A DNA stretch of 64,000 bases from Azorinus chamasolen (taxonomy: Eukaryota > Mollusca > Bivalvia > Cardiida > Solecurtidae): NCBI GenBank assembly GCA_963576725.1, contig OY755237.1, forward strand, positions 52,474,674 to 52,538,673, written 5' to 3'. The translations under genes were made by a program, and so were the position numbers. The notes below the pieces were generated by a model. It was not told where the DNA came from. It saw only the letters and a list, made by a program, of their open reading frames with translations, and searched no databases. How positions within the stretch are numbered: the first letter of the stretch is position 1; each line of letters starts with the position of its first letter. Shown here piece by piece: positions 21,441 through 32,052 of this stretch.

Positions 21441-22402
21441 GCTAGTTCTACAATATAAAACTTCTGTATTTCGAAATATGACATAATTATAGTTCTTAAT
21501 CACATTTTTATACTTTTATAACATTTTTTTTTTAAAAAAAAATTATTATTATTTTTCACTTTTATGATTCATGCGAAATACGAACGCAGCAGTGAACACT
21601 AAATGTGACTATGAATGATGAAAAACACAATGAAGAATGATAACTGGGTAATGTTTGCGTGACTGTCAAATGATTTGGACTATCATAGGCCACAAGCGAA
21701 ACCATTTTCCTTCTTTGTTCAATATCGTCCTCATTTTCCAATCTCCTTCTTTATTCTATATCGTCCGCATTTTCCAATAATATCTATATCGTCCGTTTAT
21801 AGACACACCCGAAAAAAGTCCCAAAAGACGCCAAATGTTGATAAACATGCTAAAAATGCAAAATAAGTTAAAATGGGGTCAAAAATGCTTTCCAAATCTT
21901 TTTTAGTTTTACGCGCGAAAATAATTCGTAATTATTATTATACAAACTTCCCAAAATTGCCAGAAAAGACTCTTTAAGCGACCGGCGTTCTGAGAGTTTT
22001 ATGCTGCACATTACCATGCATTTGTTGCTTCCTCTTGCTTTCCCGCGAAGTGTCATACCAAGGGAGATAACTGGGACTAAATTGGTAGCAAAGTATTAAA
22101 TGTATATCTGCTCTTGGTTCATCATGCGTTCGGGATATTTAACAAACTATCAGATAGAATCAATATGACAAAATGATATTCATTGAATAACCCATGTTTT
22201 TTAAAGTTTCGACGATTTCTGATCAGAGTCTACATTGTTTACAGTTTAATACTTAACGATATCTGCATTTTAAATAGTTCTTTTCTTATCCAAGCCATTT
22301 GACACTGGTCGTGATTTGGGAAAATGCACAAGACTTTGTAGTAGACGACAAAGTTTGCAGACGAGAAGTTACAGTAGAGGCTCGCCAAAGCGCCAACATA
22401 AT
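21441..22402. other. No gene recognised
   Basis: AT-rich DNA. A short duplication (TATCGTCC and CATTTTCCAAT words, 21707-21800) explains a 63-codon frame. CCAAGGGAGATAACTGGGAC near 22059 is a word I associate with molluscan repeats. Confidence 0.4.
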
Positions 22403-22618
22403 TTATCCCGTTCCCTCATAGGCTATTTTTACACACACTCCCAGACTCTATGAATGAATCTACCGAAAAGGAGCATTTATTAGAGAAAATGAAAATGTTG
22501 GAATTGTGTAGGCTAGTATTGAAACCATTGTGATAAATAGAGCTATTTATCACAATGGTTTCAAGAAGTGACTTAATACAGAGGCGTAGAAAGGCCTATT
22601 TATGGAGGAGAGGGTTGA
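22403..22618 (+). mobile_element. Family B MITE with minimal core
   Basis: The core is shortened to GTGATAAATAGAGCTATTTATCAC in two halves; both outer TTAA sites are mutated. Confidence 0.75.
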
Positions 22619-22631
22619 ATACATATGCATC

Positions 22632-22773
22632 TGTAACCGGGTGTTCTTATAAAGAAACATACCTGCTGAGACCGGGGATCGAACCCGAGCCGCCAGGTTC
22701 GCAGTCATGCACTCTACCACGCCGCCATAAAAGCGCGCTTGTACAGGTGATGATAAACCTACACACTGTGACA
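22632..22773 (-). repeat. 3' LTR of the TRIM
   Basis: 142 bases; lacks 12 bases present in the partner near its 5' side. It carries the same tRNA-like A and B boxes. Confidence 0.8.
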
Positions 22774-22861
22774 TACTCCCCCAGCAAGTTGAAATTCGTC
22801 CCGAATTTCTGTGAGTATGAGAACGACTGGGAATCGAACTCGGAGCTCATACAGTCACAGT

Positions 22862-22878
22862 CCCCCGTTGGGCGCCAA
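22862..22878 (-). promoter_or_regulatory. Primer binding site, tRNA-Lys type
   Basis: The minus strand reads TGGCGCCCAACGGGGGA directly inside the 5' LTR. The first 12 bases are complementary to the CCA end of tRNA-Lys(CUU), with later bases mostly agreeing. Confidence 0.75.
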
Positions 22879-22879
22879 A

Positions 22880-23033
22880 TGTAACCGGGTGTTCTTATAA
22901 AGAAACATACCCGCTCAGACCGGGGATCGAACCCGAGCCGCCAGGTTCGCAGTCATGCACTCTACCACGTCGCCATAAAAGTGCGCTTGTACAGCAAGGC
23001 CGTAAAGTGATGATAAACCTACACACTGTGACA
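22880..23033 (-). repeat. 5' LTR of the TRIM
   Basis: 154 bases, TGTCAC...GTTACA on the minus strand. It holds an A-box-like TGGTAGAGTGC and a B box GGTTCGATCCC about 33 bases apart, embedded in a sequence resembling a tRNA from D-arm to T-arm. Confidence 0.8.
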
Positions 23034-23037
23034 CATC

Positions 23038-23175
23038 TTTAAAAGCAGGTGGTTGCTTTAATTAATGCAGAACAAAATTAACGCAGGAAATTCTTATAGC
23101 TTTCTGCATAACGTTTGTCTTGCATTAAGCTATCCCTGTTCAAGAAATCCAAAATAAGACTTCTTCTGAGTGGTC
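23038..23175 (+). mobile_element. Family F fragment
   Basis: AAAGCAGGTGGTTGCTTTAA and TTGCATTAAGCTATCCCTG flank a degenerate hairpin, directly next to the TRIM. Confidence 0.6.
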
Positions 23176-23279
23176 ATATTTGAGAGATTGTTGGCCACTG
23201 GCACGAGTCAGTATTCGTCACTGTCCAGTACGTACAGGTCTTAGAGGTACTGTACGTGTAAATGGCACACGTTTAGATA

Positions 23280-23380
23280 TACTAAACGGGTTTCAAACAG
23301 TTTGTATCATGGCGAGACGCCGGATAATTCAGCGTCTCATCGAGATCCAAGCTGTTTGCAAATACAAATCAGATCGTATT
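23280..23380. mobile_element. Family E core
   Basis: CGAGACGCCGGATAATTCAG and CGTCTCATCGAGATCCAAGC form a strong hairpin. Confidence 0.6.
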
Positions 23381-23758
23381 TACCATGCTAAGGCAGATCT
23401 ACGTTTCCTTTCAGATTTTTTAATAAAAAGTTTGCAGCCTGGTAAGACGTAGAGTTAATCGTTGTTCACATAATGTAGTTACAATGGCTTGAGTCAACTA
23501 TTAGTCATTGACTTCTTGTAGGATCCATTCCGGAACCCTACTCCATTTGGTATAGGACTAATCTCTAAAAGCAAGAGACATGGGTAAACGGTATAGACCC
23601 AAACCAGATAGCTCGTGAAGGAGTATTACTATTTGTTTCATAAATTATTTTCTGTATATAAAATCGGTAAAATGATTCTTGCAGAAAGACATTTCAAATT
23701 AAAGAAAATAGATTTATTGAAAATATATTTTTGAACGCGTTTACAATGAATTTAAGGC
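23381..23758. other. No gene; A2-like fragment near 23595
   Basis: GGTATAGACCCAAACCAGAT is a lone half-core; otherwise AT-rich. Confidence 0.4.
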
Positions 23759-23993
23759 TTAACCCTTTACCCAATTAATTTTCATGTAAGAAATAATGAC
23801 ATCGTGAATATTAATTAGGTTAATTGTTATAATGGTACATGTACACGAGCATATTCGGCCACGGCAGAAACTGTATTATTTCATAAGCAAACGGAGCAGA
23901 CCCTGATCAGACGGCTCCTACAGGAGCCGTCTGATCTGGGACTACTCCGTTTGCAAAGGCGTAGAAAGGCGTAATCATGGAGATAATGGTTAA
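23759..23993 (-). mobile_element. Family A MITE, excellent hairpin
   Basis: The hairpin from GCAAACGGAGCAGACCCTGA to TACTCCGTTTGC is nearly perfect over 66 bases, centred on GGCTCCTACAGGAGCC. Confidence 0.9.
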
Positions 23994-23997
23994 AGGG

Positions 23998-24236
23998 ACC
24001 AACCCTTTCCCCAATGAACAGTATGCACGTATTGATCACGTCGTACGAATTCATTAATTTAATTCTTATGTCGTAAATTTTTGGCTTAGAAACTGTTGGA
24101 TCAGATCTGTATACTTTCATAAGCAAACCGAGCAGATCATTATAAGACGGCTCCAGCCTCCTAAAGGAGCCGTTCAATCTGGATCTGCATTGTTTGCAAA
24201 GGCGCGAAAAGGCCTGTACCTGGTGGAAAGAGTTAA
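23998..24236 (-). mobile_element. Family A MITE
   Basis: Tandem with the previous copy. The centre is expanded to GGCTCCAGCCTCCTAAAGGA. Confidence 0.82.
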
Positions 24237-24419
24237 ATTAAGAGTGGACTTAGATCAGGATGACGGACTTGTAACAATGCCAAGTATTAAAGAAATGACC
24301 TATATATTTTATACATGTAGTCCGAGTCTAGATTAAGTTAATAGTTTAATCTACTTATGACAAGTAGACTGTATATAACAATAGCATGTATATAAACCCA
24401 TGAAGCGTCAACAACGGAT

Positions 24420-24510
24420 GACTGACTATTTTTCAACAGAATGGATCCAGATCAGACACCAAGTAAGTCGGTCGCTGATCAGGTCAATGCTGTTTGAGAC
24501 CCGACTAACA
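24420..24510. repeat. Family E core remnant
   Basis: GAATGGATCCAGATCAGACA and GCTGATCAGGTCAATGCTGT. Confidence 0.45.
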
Positions 24511-24680
24511 GAATGACAATCAATCAAGCATATCGAATGACGTTTGAAAAAATAGACAGACGCCATTTTGAGCTGACGACGTAATTTTTGAGCAAGTTAA
24601 GGTTTAATTACATGGAAACGAATGAGCCTGTTAATTCTCGACCCTTGTCTCGTGGATCTTTAGTAATGATTGTACGAACA

Positions 24681-24925
24681 TTAACCCTTTCCTTCATATA
24701 AACTCCTTTTCACACATTTAAAAACAGAGTAGGCCCAGATCAGCAGGAGCCGTCTGATCGGGGCCTGCTCTGTTTGCTAATGGTATTTGATAGTTCTGTC
24801 CCTTTACTTTCTAAAATGTCTACAATGTTCCACCTTCAATATTTCATTATAATTATTTTTCCATGAAAATTCAGTAGGCCTAGGTACTGAAATTTTAAAT
24901 AAACATAGAACAGGGAAAGGATTAA
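24681..24925 (+). mobile_element. Family A2 MITE
   Basis: Core CAGATCAGCAGGAGCCGTCT is asymmetrically shortened; right arm TACAATGTTCCACCTTC complete. Confidence 0.83.
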
Positions 24926-25106
24926 TTAGCTGAATTTTCATAATGGCGTCGTGAGCAAGAGAATATATTTCCATGGATCATATCTATACCATGTCGTAAG
25001 TAAACAGAGCAAATCCTGCTCAAACGGCTCCAACAGGGACCCTATAATCTGGGTCTACTCTGTTTGCAAATGTGTTGAAGTACGTATATGTGGGGTAAAT
25101 GGTTAA
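24926..25106 (-). mobile_element. Family A MITE, left-truncated
   Basis: Begins TTAGCTGAATTTTCATAATG; core and GGTAAATGGTTAA end present. Confidence 0.68.
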
Positions 25107-25289
25107 CCATTGCCCTACCGAAACAATTTACAGTACAATCTCTCTAAAGCGACCACCACAATGTTGTCTAATTTTGTATCTTAAAGGCAGGTGGTAGCTT
25201 CATGCAGGACGAGAGTTATGCCGAAAATTAAGTCCTGCATCAACCCATTCCCTCATATTGACGACTTTTGACGACTCTGTAAAAGTCAC

Positions 25290-25535
<246 letters not shown>

Positions 25536-25779
25536 CGATAAATAGAGCATTTGCTCCTATAGGCGTCAATATGGGGGAATGGGTTAAGTGACCATTCATT
25601 TATTGAAAACAGGATTTTTAAAAGTATTTGGTTGCCTAATACAGGACAGGAAAATAATACAACAGGCTTTCTTCATTACTTTTGACCAGCATTAAGATAC
25701 TATCTGTCCTAAAGGCCCAACTGTAGACCTCTTTGTAATGATCGCTTAAGACAAGTTCTAATGTACTTCCGATTAGTTT

Positions 25780-25915
25780 AAGCTTTTTAGACACTAACCG
25801 AGTGTCAAACAGCTTGGATCCTGATGAGGCGCGAGTTACTCGGCGTCTTATCTCGTCCCAAGTACATGTAGGTTGTATACGACAACCAGTTGGCGATCAG
25901 AGGGAAAAGGGTTAA
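25780..25915 (-). mobile_element. Family E MITE
   Basis: GTGTCAAACAGCTTGGATCC, centre GCGCGAGTTACTCGGCGTC, ending AAAAGGGTTAA. Confidence 0.7.
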
Positions 25916-26356
25916 TCTCTATACGTATTTAGTTAGTTTGTTAATCCCTGAATAAGAACTGTTTGGATTAGATTGAGAAACCATACAAATCAACTCCACA
26001 CTCCCCTAGTCTGATAACATGACTATAATAATCAAATAAGATTCGTATTTGAAATCTGAAGAAGACATTTTCCAGTTTACACTTTATATACCCACTCCAC
26101 CAAACCCCATCCCGTACACATCCACATCCTTCAAGAATCTATGGGCATATTGTTTTAGGCCTCTCTGTTTTAACCTTTAAACTTAGCTACATGGTTGTTG
26201 TTGTTGTTTTTAACAAATAACTGTACAGATAGAGACTTGGCATTTTGAGTGGTGTTTGCCATAGCTAAGGTCACAATTGGAGATCAAAGGTCAAACTGGC
26301 CATCATTTTGTCTCCAGCGTTTGTTGGAGGACACATTGCCTCACAAAAACATCTGG
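25916..26356. other. No gene recognised
   Basis: Contains CCCACTCCACCAAACCCC at about 26091, possibly a fragment of the 16182 palindromic family. Confidence 0.35.
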
Positions 26357-26607
26357 TTAAATCTTTACTCCATAAATACTCATTTATACGCCCTTGCAAA
26401 CAGAGTAGAGCAAGATCAGACGGCTCCTACAGGAGCCGTCTGATCAGTGTCTATTCTGTTTGGTTATGACATAACACATAATTATGATTCTACAGTTTTT
26501 GTCATAGCCAAAACTTCCCGAGTCCAAGTGCTATTATAACAATTAATTTAATTAATATTCATGATGTGCATATTTCTTTCATATATATCCATGGAGTAAG
26601 GGATTAA
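26357..26607 (+). mobile_element. Family A MITE, complete
   Basis: Perfect centre GGCTCCTACAGGAGCC, TTAA at both ends, tail slightly expanded. Confidence 0.88.
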
Positions 26608-26814
26608 CCCATTCCATCCATAAGATATTTTTAGATACAACATCTTTGAATAAATCTACCCAAAACTAGAGAAAAGGAAACATTTTAGAATTTTGTAGTT
26701 CTGAAACCATTGTGATAAATAGAGCATTTCCTCTTTAGGATAAAATACAATAGTTTCAAGAAGTGACTATTACAGAGACGTACAGAAAGGCGTATTTATG
26801 GAGGAAATGGTTAA
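26604..26814 (+). mobile_element. Family B MITE, core damaged
   Basis: Shares its left TTAA with the A element; the right half of the hairpin is reduced to AAAATACAATAGTTTC. Confidence 0.8.
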
Positions 26815-26934
26815 AGACTGCAACAGGAATAGGATCTCGAAACTAATTGATATTATAAATGTAAAAAGTTTTTTTCTGTTTTGTTTTTCTTTCGCATTGT
26901 TTGTTTGTGCTTCTTAATTAGGAAAAACCATTAA

Positions 26935-27072
26935 GCTGTCACGTTTCTTTCTAGATATCCGTAGTATAATTCATTTTAGAGCAATCCTGTATTGTAAGTT
27001 TTGGAAGGACCGAGGTTCGAGTTACCCCGAATTTCGAGTTATCCGAGTTCGAGATATCGAAGTTCAACTGTA
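26935..27072 (+). mobile_element. Family G element, right half
   Basis: CGAGTTATCCGAGTTCGAGA then ATCGAAGTTCAACTGTA, the pogo-like end; AGCAATCCTGTATTGTAAGT matches the 54636 copy. Confidence 0.68.
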
Positions 27073-27134
27073 GATCTAAACCGTTTCATCTGGATTCAGA
27101 CTGTTTGGTCGCGTTTAGCGTAGGAAAGGGTTAA
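27073..27134 (+). repeat. Family E right-half remnant
   Basis: TTTCATCTGGATTCAGACTG then GGAAAGGGTTAA. Confidence 0.45.
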
Positions 27135-27149
27135 TTAACAAGCACTGCA

Positions 27150-27256
27150 GTCTGTTATCACCCAATGCCTGCTATAATGTATGAGTTTTCAAATGGACTA
27201 TGCCAAAAAATACAGTTTGCAAGGGACATAATCATCAGTGACTCATGTGCCGCACT
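27150..27256 (+). mobile_element. Family C MITE lacking its core
   Basis: TTTTCAAATGGACTATGCC joins directly to GTTTGCAAGGGACATAAT. Confidence 0.6.
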
Positions 27257-27483
27257 TTAATCCATTCCCTCATAGGCTATTTTTAGATCCAACCTCTGAA
27301 TAAATCTACAGAAAAGGAGCATTAACTAGAGAAATAGAAAATTTTAGAATTTTGTAGTTTGAAACCGTTGTGATAAATAGAGCATTTGCTCATATAGGAG
27401 CAAATGCTCTATTTATCACAATGGTTTCAACCTGTGATTTCTACAGAGGCGTAGAAAGTTGTATTTATGGAGGAAAGGGTTAA
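27257..27483 (+). mobile_element. Family B MITE
   Basis: Full length; hairpin centre GCTCATATAGGAGC. Confidence 0.88.
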
Positions 27484-27559
27484 AGGTTAAATATTTGTCT
27501 TTGAGAAATCCAATTGTGTGTTGTCTGTTTCAATTTTCAAGATTAACATTTCTCCTACA

Positions 27560-27660
27560 TGCTTTCGAAATACAACCGGAGTTTCCACAAGTTTGAGCCC
27601 GCATGACACGCCAACTAACTCGGTCTCTCATCAGGATTAAAAAAAAATGACACCTACTAG
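27560..27660. repeat. Family E remnant
   Basis: GAGCCCGCATGACACGCCAA and GGTCTCTCATCAGGATTAA. Confidence 0.45.
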
Positions 27661-27791
27661 TAAGTAGTTTCTCAAAAGTTTGAACGATTCACAAGTAAAA
27701 CTGGCAACGAATCAGAGCTTGTTCAGACGTTAAGTTTTACAGGGTGATTGATAACGGCTCATCCTTTGAATGCTGAGTTTTCAAAGTGGAA

Positions 27792-28231
27792 TACAGAAGA
27801 ACTTGTCTTAAGCAGTCAGAGATCTAACTATGGGTCTGTAGAGCAGGTGGTAGCTTAATCCTGGTCAAAGGTAATACATAAAGCTCCTACAGGAGCTTTC
27901 TGCATTACTTTTTCCCTACATTAAGCAACCACCTGCTTTTTTAAGACTCCTATGTTTAATAAATGAATGACCGCTTAACCTTTTCCCTTATGTAAGTGCA
28001 TTTTCGCGCACATGCAAACATAGTAGACCCAGATCGGACGGCTCCTATAGGAGCCGTCTGATCAGGGTCTGCTCTGTTTGCTTATGGTGTAATATAGGTC
28101 TGATTCTACAGCTTCTGCCTGAATCAAAAGCCCTGTGTTCATATGCTATTATAAAAAAAATAATCTTATTAATATGCATGACGTCATTACGAATATTCAT
28201 CAGGGAAAGGGTTAACACAGGTTTTATTGTA
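27792..28231 (+). mobile_element. Family F element interrupted by an A element
   Basis: Hairpin GCAGGTGGTAGCTTAATCC ... GCAACCACCTGC, centre AAGCTCCTACAGGAGCTT. The right end ACAGGTTTTATTGTA lies beyond the insertion. Confidence 0.82.
27975..28215 (+). mobile_element. Family A MITE inserted cleanly in family F
   Basis: Perfect centre GGCTCCTATAGGAGCC. Excision restores GACCGCTTAACACAGG, matching the same site in the F copies at 25740 and 38905. Confidence 0.92.
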
Positions 28232-28593
28232 GTCCATCACTGTTTAACGAGACAATCAGTTCAGTGTGAAAGAGCAAATCTGCGAGAGGGTTCTGAATTA
28301 CAAACAGTGCAGACCCTAGTCAGAGGGCTCCTATAGGAACTCTCTGACCTGGTATACAGTAAAACCTCTCTATAACGGCCACTAAATTGTGTTAATTATT
28401 TGGTATTTAGGACAGGTGGCTGCTTAAAGCAAGGTGAAAGTATAGGAGCGTTCTGTTTTTCTTTCACCTTGCTTTAAGCAGTCACCTGCCTTTAACACAA
28501 ACTATTTGATGTAATTTAGTGGCCGTTAAAGAGAGGTTTTACTGTATACTGTTTGCAAATACCAGTACATCCATTACCCACATTCAAAGGGTT
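28232..28593 (+). mobile_element. Family H element interrupted by an F element
   Basis: ACAAACAGTGCAGACCCTAG to CTCTCTGACCTGG, then F, then CTGTTTGCAAATACC and CACATTCAAAGGGTTG. Confidence 0.65.
28355..28546 (+). mobile_element. Family F element, complete, TA-flanked
   Basis: CAGTAAAACCTCTCTATAAC and its complement form the ends, with TA on both sides. The hairpin centre is partly deleted on the left arm (GTATAGGAGCG). Confidence 0.9.
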
Positions 28594-28764
28594 GTCACGA
28601 ATTCACTGCAAACGTGCAAAAAAATATTTAGTCGCCTATCAATTTTGATGGGGATAAATATAAATCAATCGCTTATCTCTTTCACTACCACGTTTTGTCG
28701 TCTGCAAATTTTGTTGCCTGCTTTAATTTTCGCTTTTGAATTTTGTTCCTTTTTTGTTTCAAAA

Positions 28765-28896
28765 ACCTACTAATCACACTATCAAGCAGTCTGTATCCTT
28801 TGAGACGTCGAATTATTCGACATCTGATCTGGATCCCAACTGTTTGCAAAGGTAATAAAGTATAGGTATATGTATGCCACTACCAGTGAAAGAGTT
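28765..28896. mobile_element. Family E MITE remnant
   Basis: GAGACGTCGAATTATTCGAC is a strong dyad and ATCTGATCTGGATCCCAACT follows. Confidence 0.55.
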
Positions 28897-29460
28897 ATAC
28901 TCCTAAAAACACAAACATGTAAATTAACCATATGCACGCTTTCAAATCTACAAAACTACCATTTGCTTCGAGATTATCAATTGTTAAATAATTTCGTATC
29001 CATTTATTTCCATTTTTCAGTGAGGACAATGGTGTTCGCACTTTAGTCTAGATCGCAGACAGCAGCACATGGTACTGATATTTAATTTTTTAAATTTAAT
29101 TCGGATCCACCACAATTGCTCACTCAATGGTAGAAGGAAATACCCAGTTTACCGCGCGTTGATTGGCATGCGGACCAAGAACGCTGAGATGGAAATTCTT
29201 TCGAATGATAAATGAAAAGTATAGATAACACTTTAAATAAACATTACCCTTCGAAATGGCATTTCTCAAAAAAATCCACTGCTTAATTTTCTAAATTAAA
29301 AGTTTTCTTCGGTACTTGTGACGTCCACGACATATCGGTTGATATTTTCAGACGCTGGTATAAGCTGCTGGCATATTTGTACTTGTTAACGTGTCCCGTA
29401 CTTTCAAAATGTCGTTAGCTGGAATATCACTGCAATTTCTTTTTAAATGATCCATTTGGC
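28897..29460. other. No gene or repeat recognised
   Basis: Less repetitive DNA with GGTAAACTGGGTATTTCC-type unique sequence; no open frame of note on either strand. Confidence 0.4.
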
Positions 29461-29790
29461 TTAGTCTTTAGAAACTATTGACCGAGTAGCGTAGAGGTTG
29501 GATCCTGATCTGACACTGGGGTACTCGGCGTCACATCTGGATCCTGATCTGACACTGGGGTACTCGGTGTCACATCTGGATCCTGATCTGACACTGGGGT
29601 ACTCGGTGTCACATCTGGATCCTGATCTGACACTGGGGTACTCGGTGTCACATCTGGATCCTGATCTGACACTGGGGTACTCGGCGTCACATCTGGATCC
29701 AGGCTGTTTGCAAATGCCAGCAATGTCACTTTTAGCACGAGAAACAAGGTTCTAAAACACGTGTACATTTATAAACAGCTTAAAGGGACT
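29461..29790 (-). mobile_element. Family E element with amplified core
   Basis: GACCGAGTAGCGTAGAGGTT precedes and CCAGGCTGTTTGCAAATGCC follows the array, the normal flanks of an E core. Confidence 0.68.
29501..29695. repeat. 39-base tandem repeat, five copies
   Basis: Unit GATCCTGATCTGACACTGGG plus GTACTCGGTGTCACATCTG. Period divisible by three, so open frames of 13-residue repeats appear on both strands. Confidence 0.96.
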
Positions 29791-29986
29791 GTTTCATTCA
29801 AAAAGGGTCAAAAGTGAATTAATTGAACAAACATAACAACCCACTTGTTCACCCAAGACCCTCAAGTCTGTTTTCGAAGAGTAAATTCTTAAATTCGCAT
29901 GTTGTCACAGACAATTCAGCAAATAGATTCGCTTTATTTGATCCTAAATGAGAATACAAAATAAAAAAAACTACTCAAAAAAAGAT

Positions 29987-30264
29987 TTAATCCTTCGTAT
30001 AAACGCCTTTTCAAGCCTTGCAAACAGATTAGACCCAAATCAGACGGCTCCTATAGAAACCGTCTGATCAGGGTCTGCTCGTTTTGCTTATGAAATTATG
30101 ATAGATCTGGCTACAGTTTTTACCAATGTATAATTCCATATAAAAAATGCTGTGTACATATGCTATTATATATATTCAGTTAATAGATATTTGTGATGTC
30201 AATATTTAAATATTTGTGATGTCAATATTTCTTGCATGGATATTCAACAGTGATATGGTTTTAA
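29987..30264 (+). mobile_element. Family A MITE
   Basis: Near-complete core; a 23-base tail segment (ATTTGTGATGTCAATATTT) is duplicated. Confidence 0.83.
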
Positions 30265-30486
30265 CCCATTCCCTCATAGGCTGTATTTAGACCCAACCTC
30301 TTTGAATATATCTACCGAAAAGGAGCATTTACTAGAAAAGGAAATGTTAGAATTGTGTAGTAATGAAACCATTGTGATAAATAGAGCATTTGCTCCTATG
30401 GAGCAAATGCTCTATTTACCACAATGGTTTCAAAATGTGACTTTTACAGAGGCGTAGAAAGGCGTATTTATGGAAGAAAGGGTTAA
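30261..30486 (+). mobile_element. Family B MITE
   Basis: Centre GCTCCTATGGAGC; shares its left TTAA with the A element. Confidence 0.88.
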
Positions 30487-30489
30487 TGT

Positions 30490-30605
30490 AGGGGCTTCAA
30501 GACAACTGGTAACTTCATGTAGAAAGAAGGTAGTGCTGGAAGCTTCAATGTGAGCTTTCTGCATTACTTCTGGTTTGTGTGAAACAGTCATCTACTTATA
30601 AACAA
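30490..30605 (+). repeat. Family F remnant
   Basis: GGAAGCTTCAATGTGAGCTT and TCTGCATTACTTCTGGT. Confidence 0.5.
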
Positions 30606-30619
30606 ACACGTGCTCATTT

Positions 30620-31210
30620 ATGTCCGTCTCTATTGAGATTCTACCGTTCCCATCCTTATGTAATTTCCTTTCTAAGAATTTTGACTTATTAGTTTGTTGT
30701 TATCGCTATATATAGAGAGATTCTATCGTTCTCATCACTTAATATGCAATTTTTGCTTAAAGCATTTTGACTTATTGGTTTGTTGTTGCTGTCGCTAATT
30801 AGCATGGTTCTTCTATTCTCATCTTTATGCATTTTCTCTTTAAAAATTCGATTAATGTGTTTGTTATTGTATCTAAAGAGAAGTTCAACTTACATCATCT
30901 TTATAAAAATGTTTTCTTAACCCTTACCCTGTTCCATATTCGTGAAGGAAGTAATGACATAATGACTATTTATTAGATGGAGTTTTATAACGGTACATGA
31001 ACACAGAATGTTTGGTATAAACTGCAGGGGTCAGAGCTAGTATAAGTTCAACTTCATAAGCAAACAGAGCAGACCCTGATCAGACGACGCCTATAGGAGC
31101 CGTCTGATCTGGTTCTTCTCTGTTTGCAAAGACTAAAAAGGCGTTTACATGACAGAAATGGTTAAAGGAATCTGATTTATTGGTTTGTTGTCGTAGTTTT
31201 CTACTACTCT
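30620..31210. repeat. Degenerate ~87-base tandem interrupted by an A element
   Basis: TTTTGACTTATTAGTTTGTT recurs about every 87-110 bases (30678, 30766, 30850) and once more after the insertion (31172). Confidence 0.7.
30917..31165 (-). mobile_element. Family A MITE inserted cleanly in a tandem repeat
   Basis: Core GCAAACAGAGCAGACCCTGA, centre ACGCCTATAGGAGCC. Removal leaves TTTTCTTAAAGGAA, matching neighbouring repeat units. Confidence 0.88.
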
Positions 31211-31429
31211 TCCGCCCATTTGCAGGGTGTGTATACGCGGTAAATAATTGCTCGTCACTGACTTTATAATGCTCACATATTGATAGATATTTATTTGATT
31301 ACCTTATAGGGCTTTACGTGAATTTTAAAGTGTTTTACATCACACCACAGTGGAAGCTTGCTAAGACGACAACTCAAAGAAGTCTAAGGAATAATGACTA
31401 ATAAAGAAGTCTAATTCAGTGGTTTAACA

Positions 31430-31790
31430 GAGAGTAGCTTAGTGCAGGATGAAAGTAATACGGACAGCTCCTCTAAGAGATTTCTGCATTACTTTTTGCT
31501 CAATTTTAAGCAGTCAGCTCATTTTAACCTGTTCGTTGCCAATGGCGAATATGTGATTACCTACACAAACAGTTTGGATCCAGGTGATATGCCGAGTAAC
31601 TCGGTGTCTGATCAGAATCCGAACTGTTTCCCGATATGATTGCATTTTCTTGAAAGAAAATGGGAAACAACAATCAATGAAAACTATAGCAGTCGGCAAA
31701 TTTCGCAGACGACAATACGTGGCAGCGAAAGGGTTAATAACCATTCCATATCATTGAGTGGTCGTTATAGGCACGTGCTAGTGTATTATT
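31430..31790 (+). mobile_element. Family F element interrupted by an E element
   Basis: GTAGCTTAGTGCAGGATGAA to AAGCAGTCAGCTC, then E, then GAGTGGTCGTTATAGGCACG. Confidence 0.7.
31524..31737 (+). mobile_element. Family E MITE, complete, nested
   Basis: Core ACAGTTTGGATCCAGGTGAT; right arm CGCAGACGACAATACGTGGC; ends GCGAAAGGGTTAA. Confidence 0.85.
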
Positions 31791-31819
31791 TCACTCTGTG
31801 CCTCAGCGCATATTGTATC

Positions 31820-32003
31820 ACAGTAAAAACTCGATACTACGAAATTTGAGCAAGGATGCGATACTACGAAAGTTTAGCAAGGAGGAGTTTATGACTCCTG
31901 GAGGAGCTTTCTGCATGACTTTCACCCTTCATTAAGCCGCCACCCGTGTTAGAGATGAATAACGGCACGTATTTGAGTGTTCGTAGTATCGAGCTTTTAC
32001 TGT
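31820..32003 (+). mobile_element. Family F variant
   Basis: Ends CAGTAAAAACTCGATACTAC and GTAGTATCGAGCTTTTACTG in TA; centre GACTCCTGGAGGAGC. Confidence 0.85.
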
Positions 32004-32052
32004 ATTTCACTCTGTAACTCAGCATTATTCTTTCAACCTTTGGCTCCATTAA

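Larger units (their letters stand above)
22632..23033 (-). mobile_element. TRIM-type miniature LTR retrotransposon with tRNA-like LTRs
   Basis: Two direct repeats, 22632-22773 and 22880-23033, begin and end TG...CA and differ by four substitutions and a 12-base indel. CATC is duplicated outside both ends (22628-22631 and 23034-23037). The 106-base interior starts, on the minus strand, with a tRNA-Lys-type primer binding site and ends at a purine run, TGGGGGAG, before the 3' LTR. It codes for nothing and must rely on other elements. Each LTR contains a tRNA-like Pol III promoter. Confidence 0.85.

Noticed and set aside
22650..23000. tRNA genes
   Set aside because: The B box and tRNA-like stretch lie inside two LTR copies, lack a complete acceptor stem and match the TRIM structure better.
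29475..29768. Frames of 13-residue repeats on both strands
   Set aside because: Both are readings of the 39-base tandem repeat within an E element.
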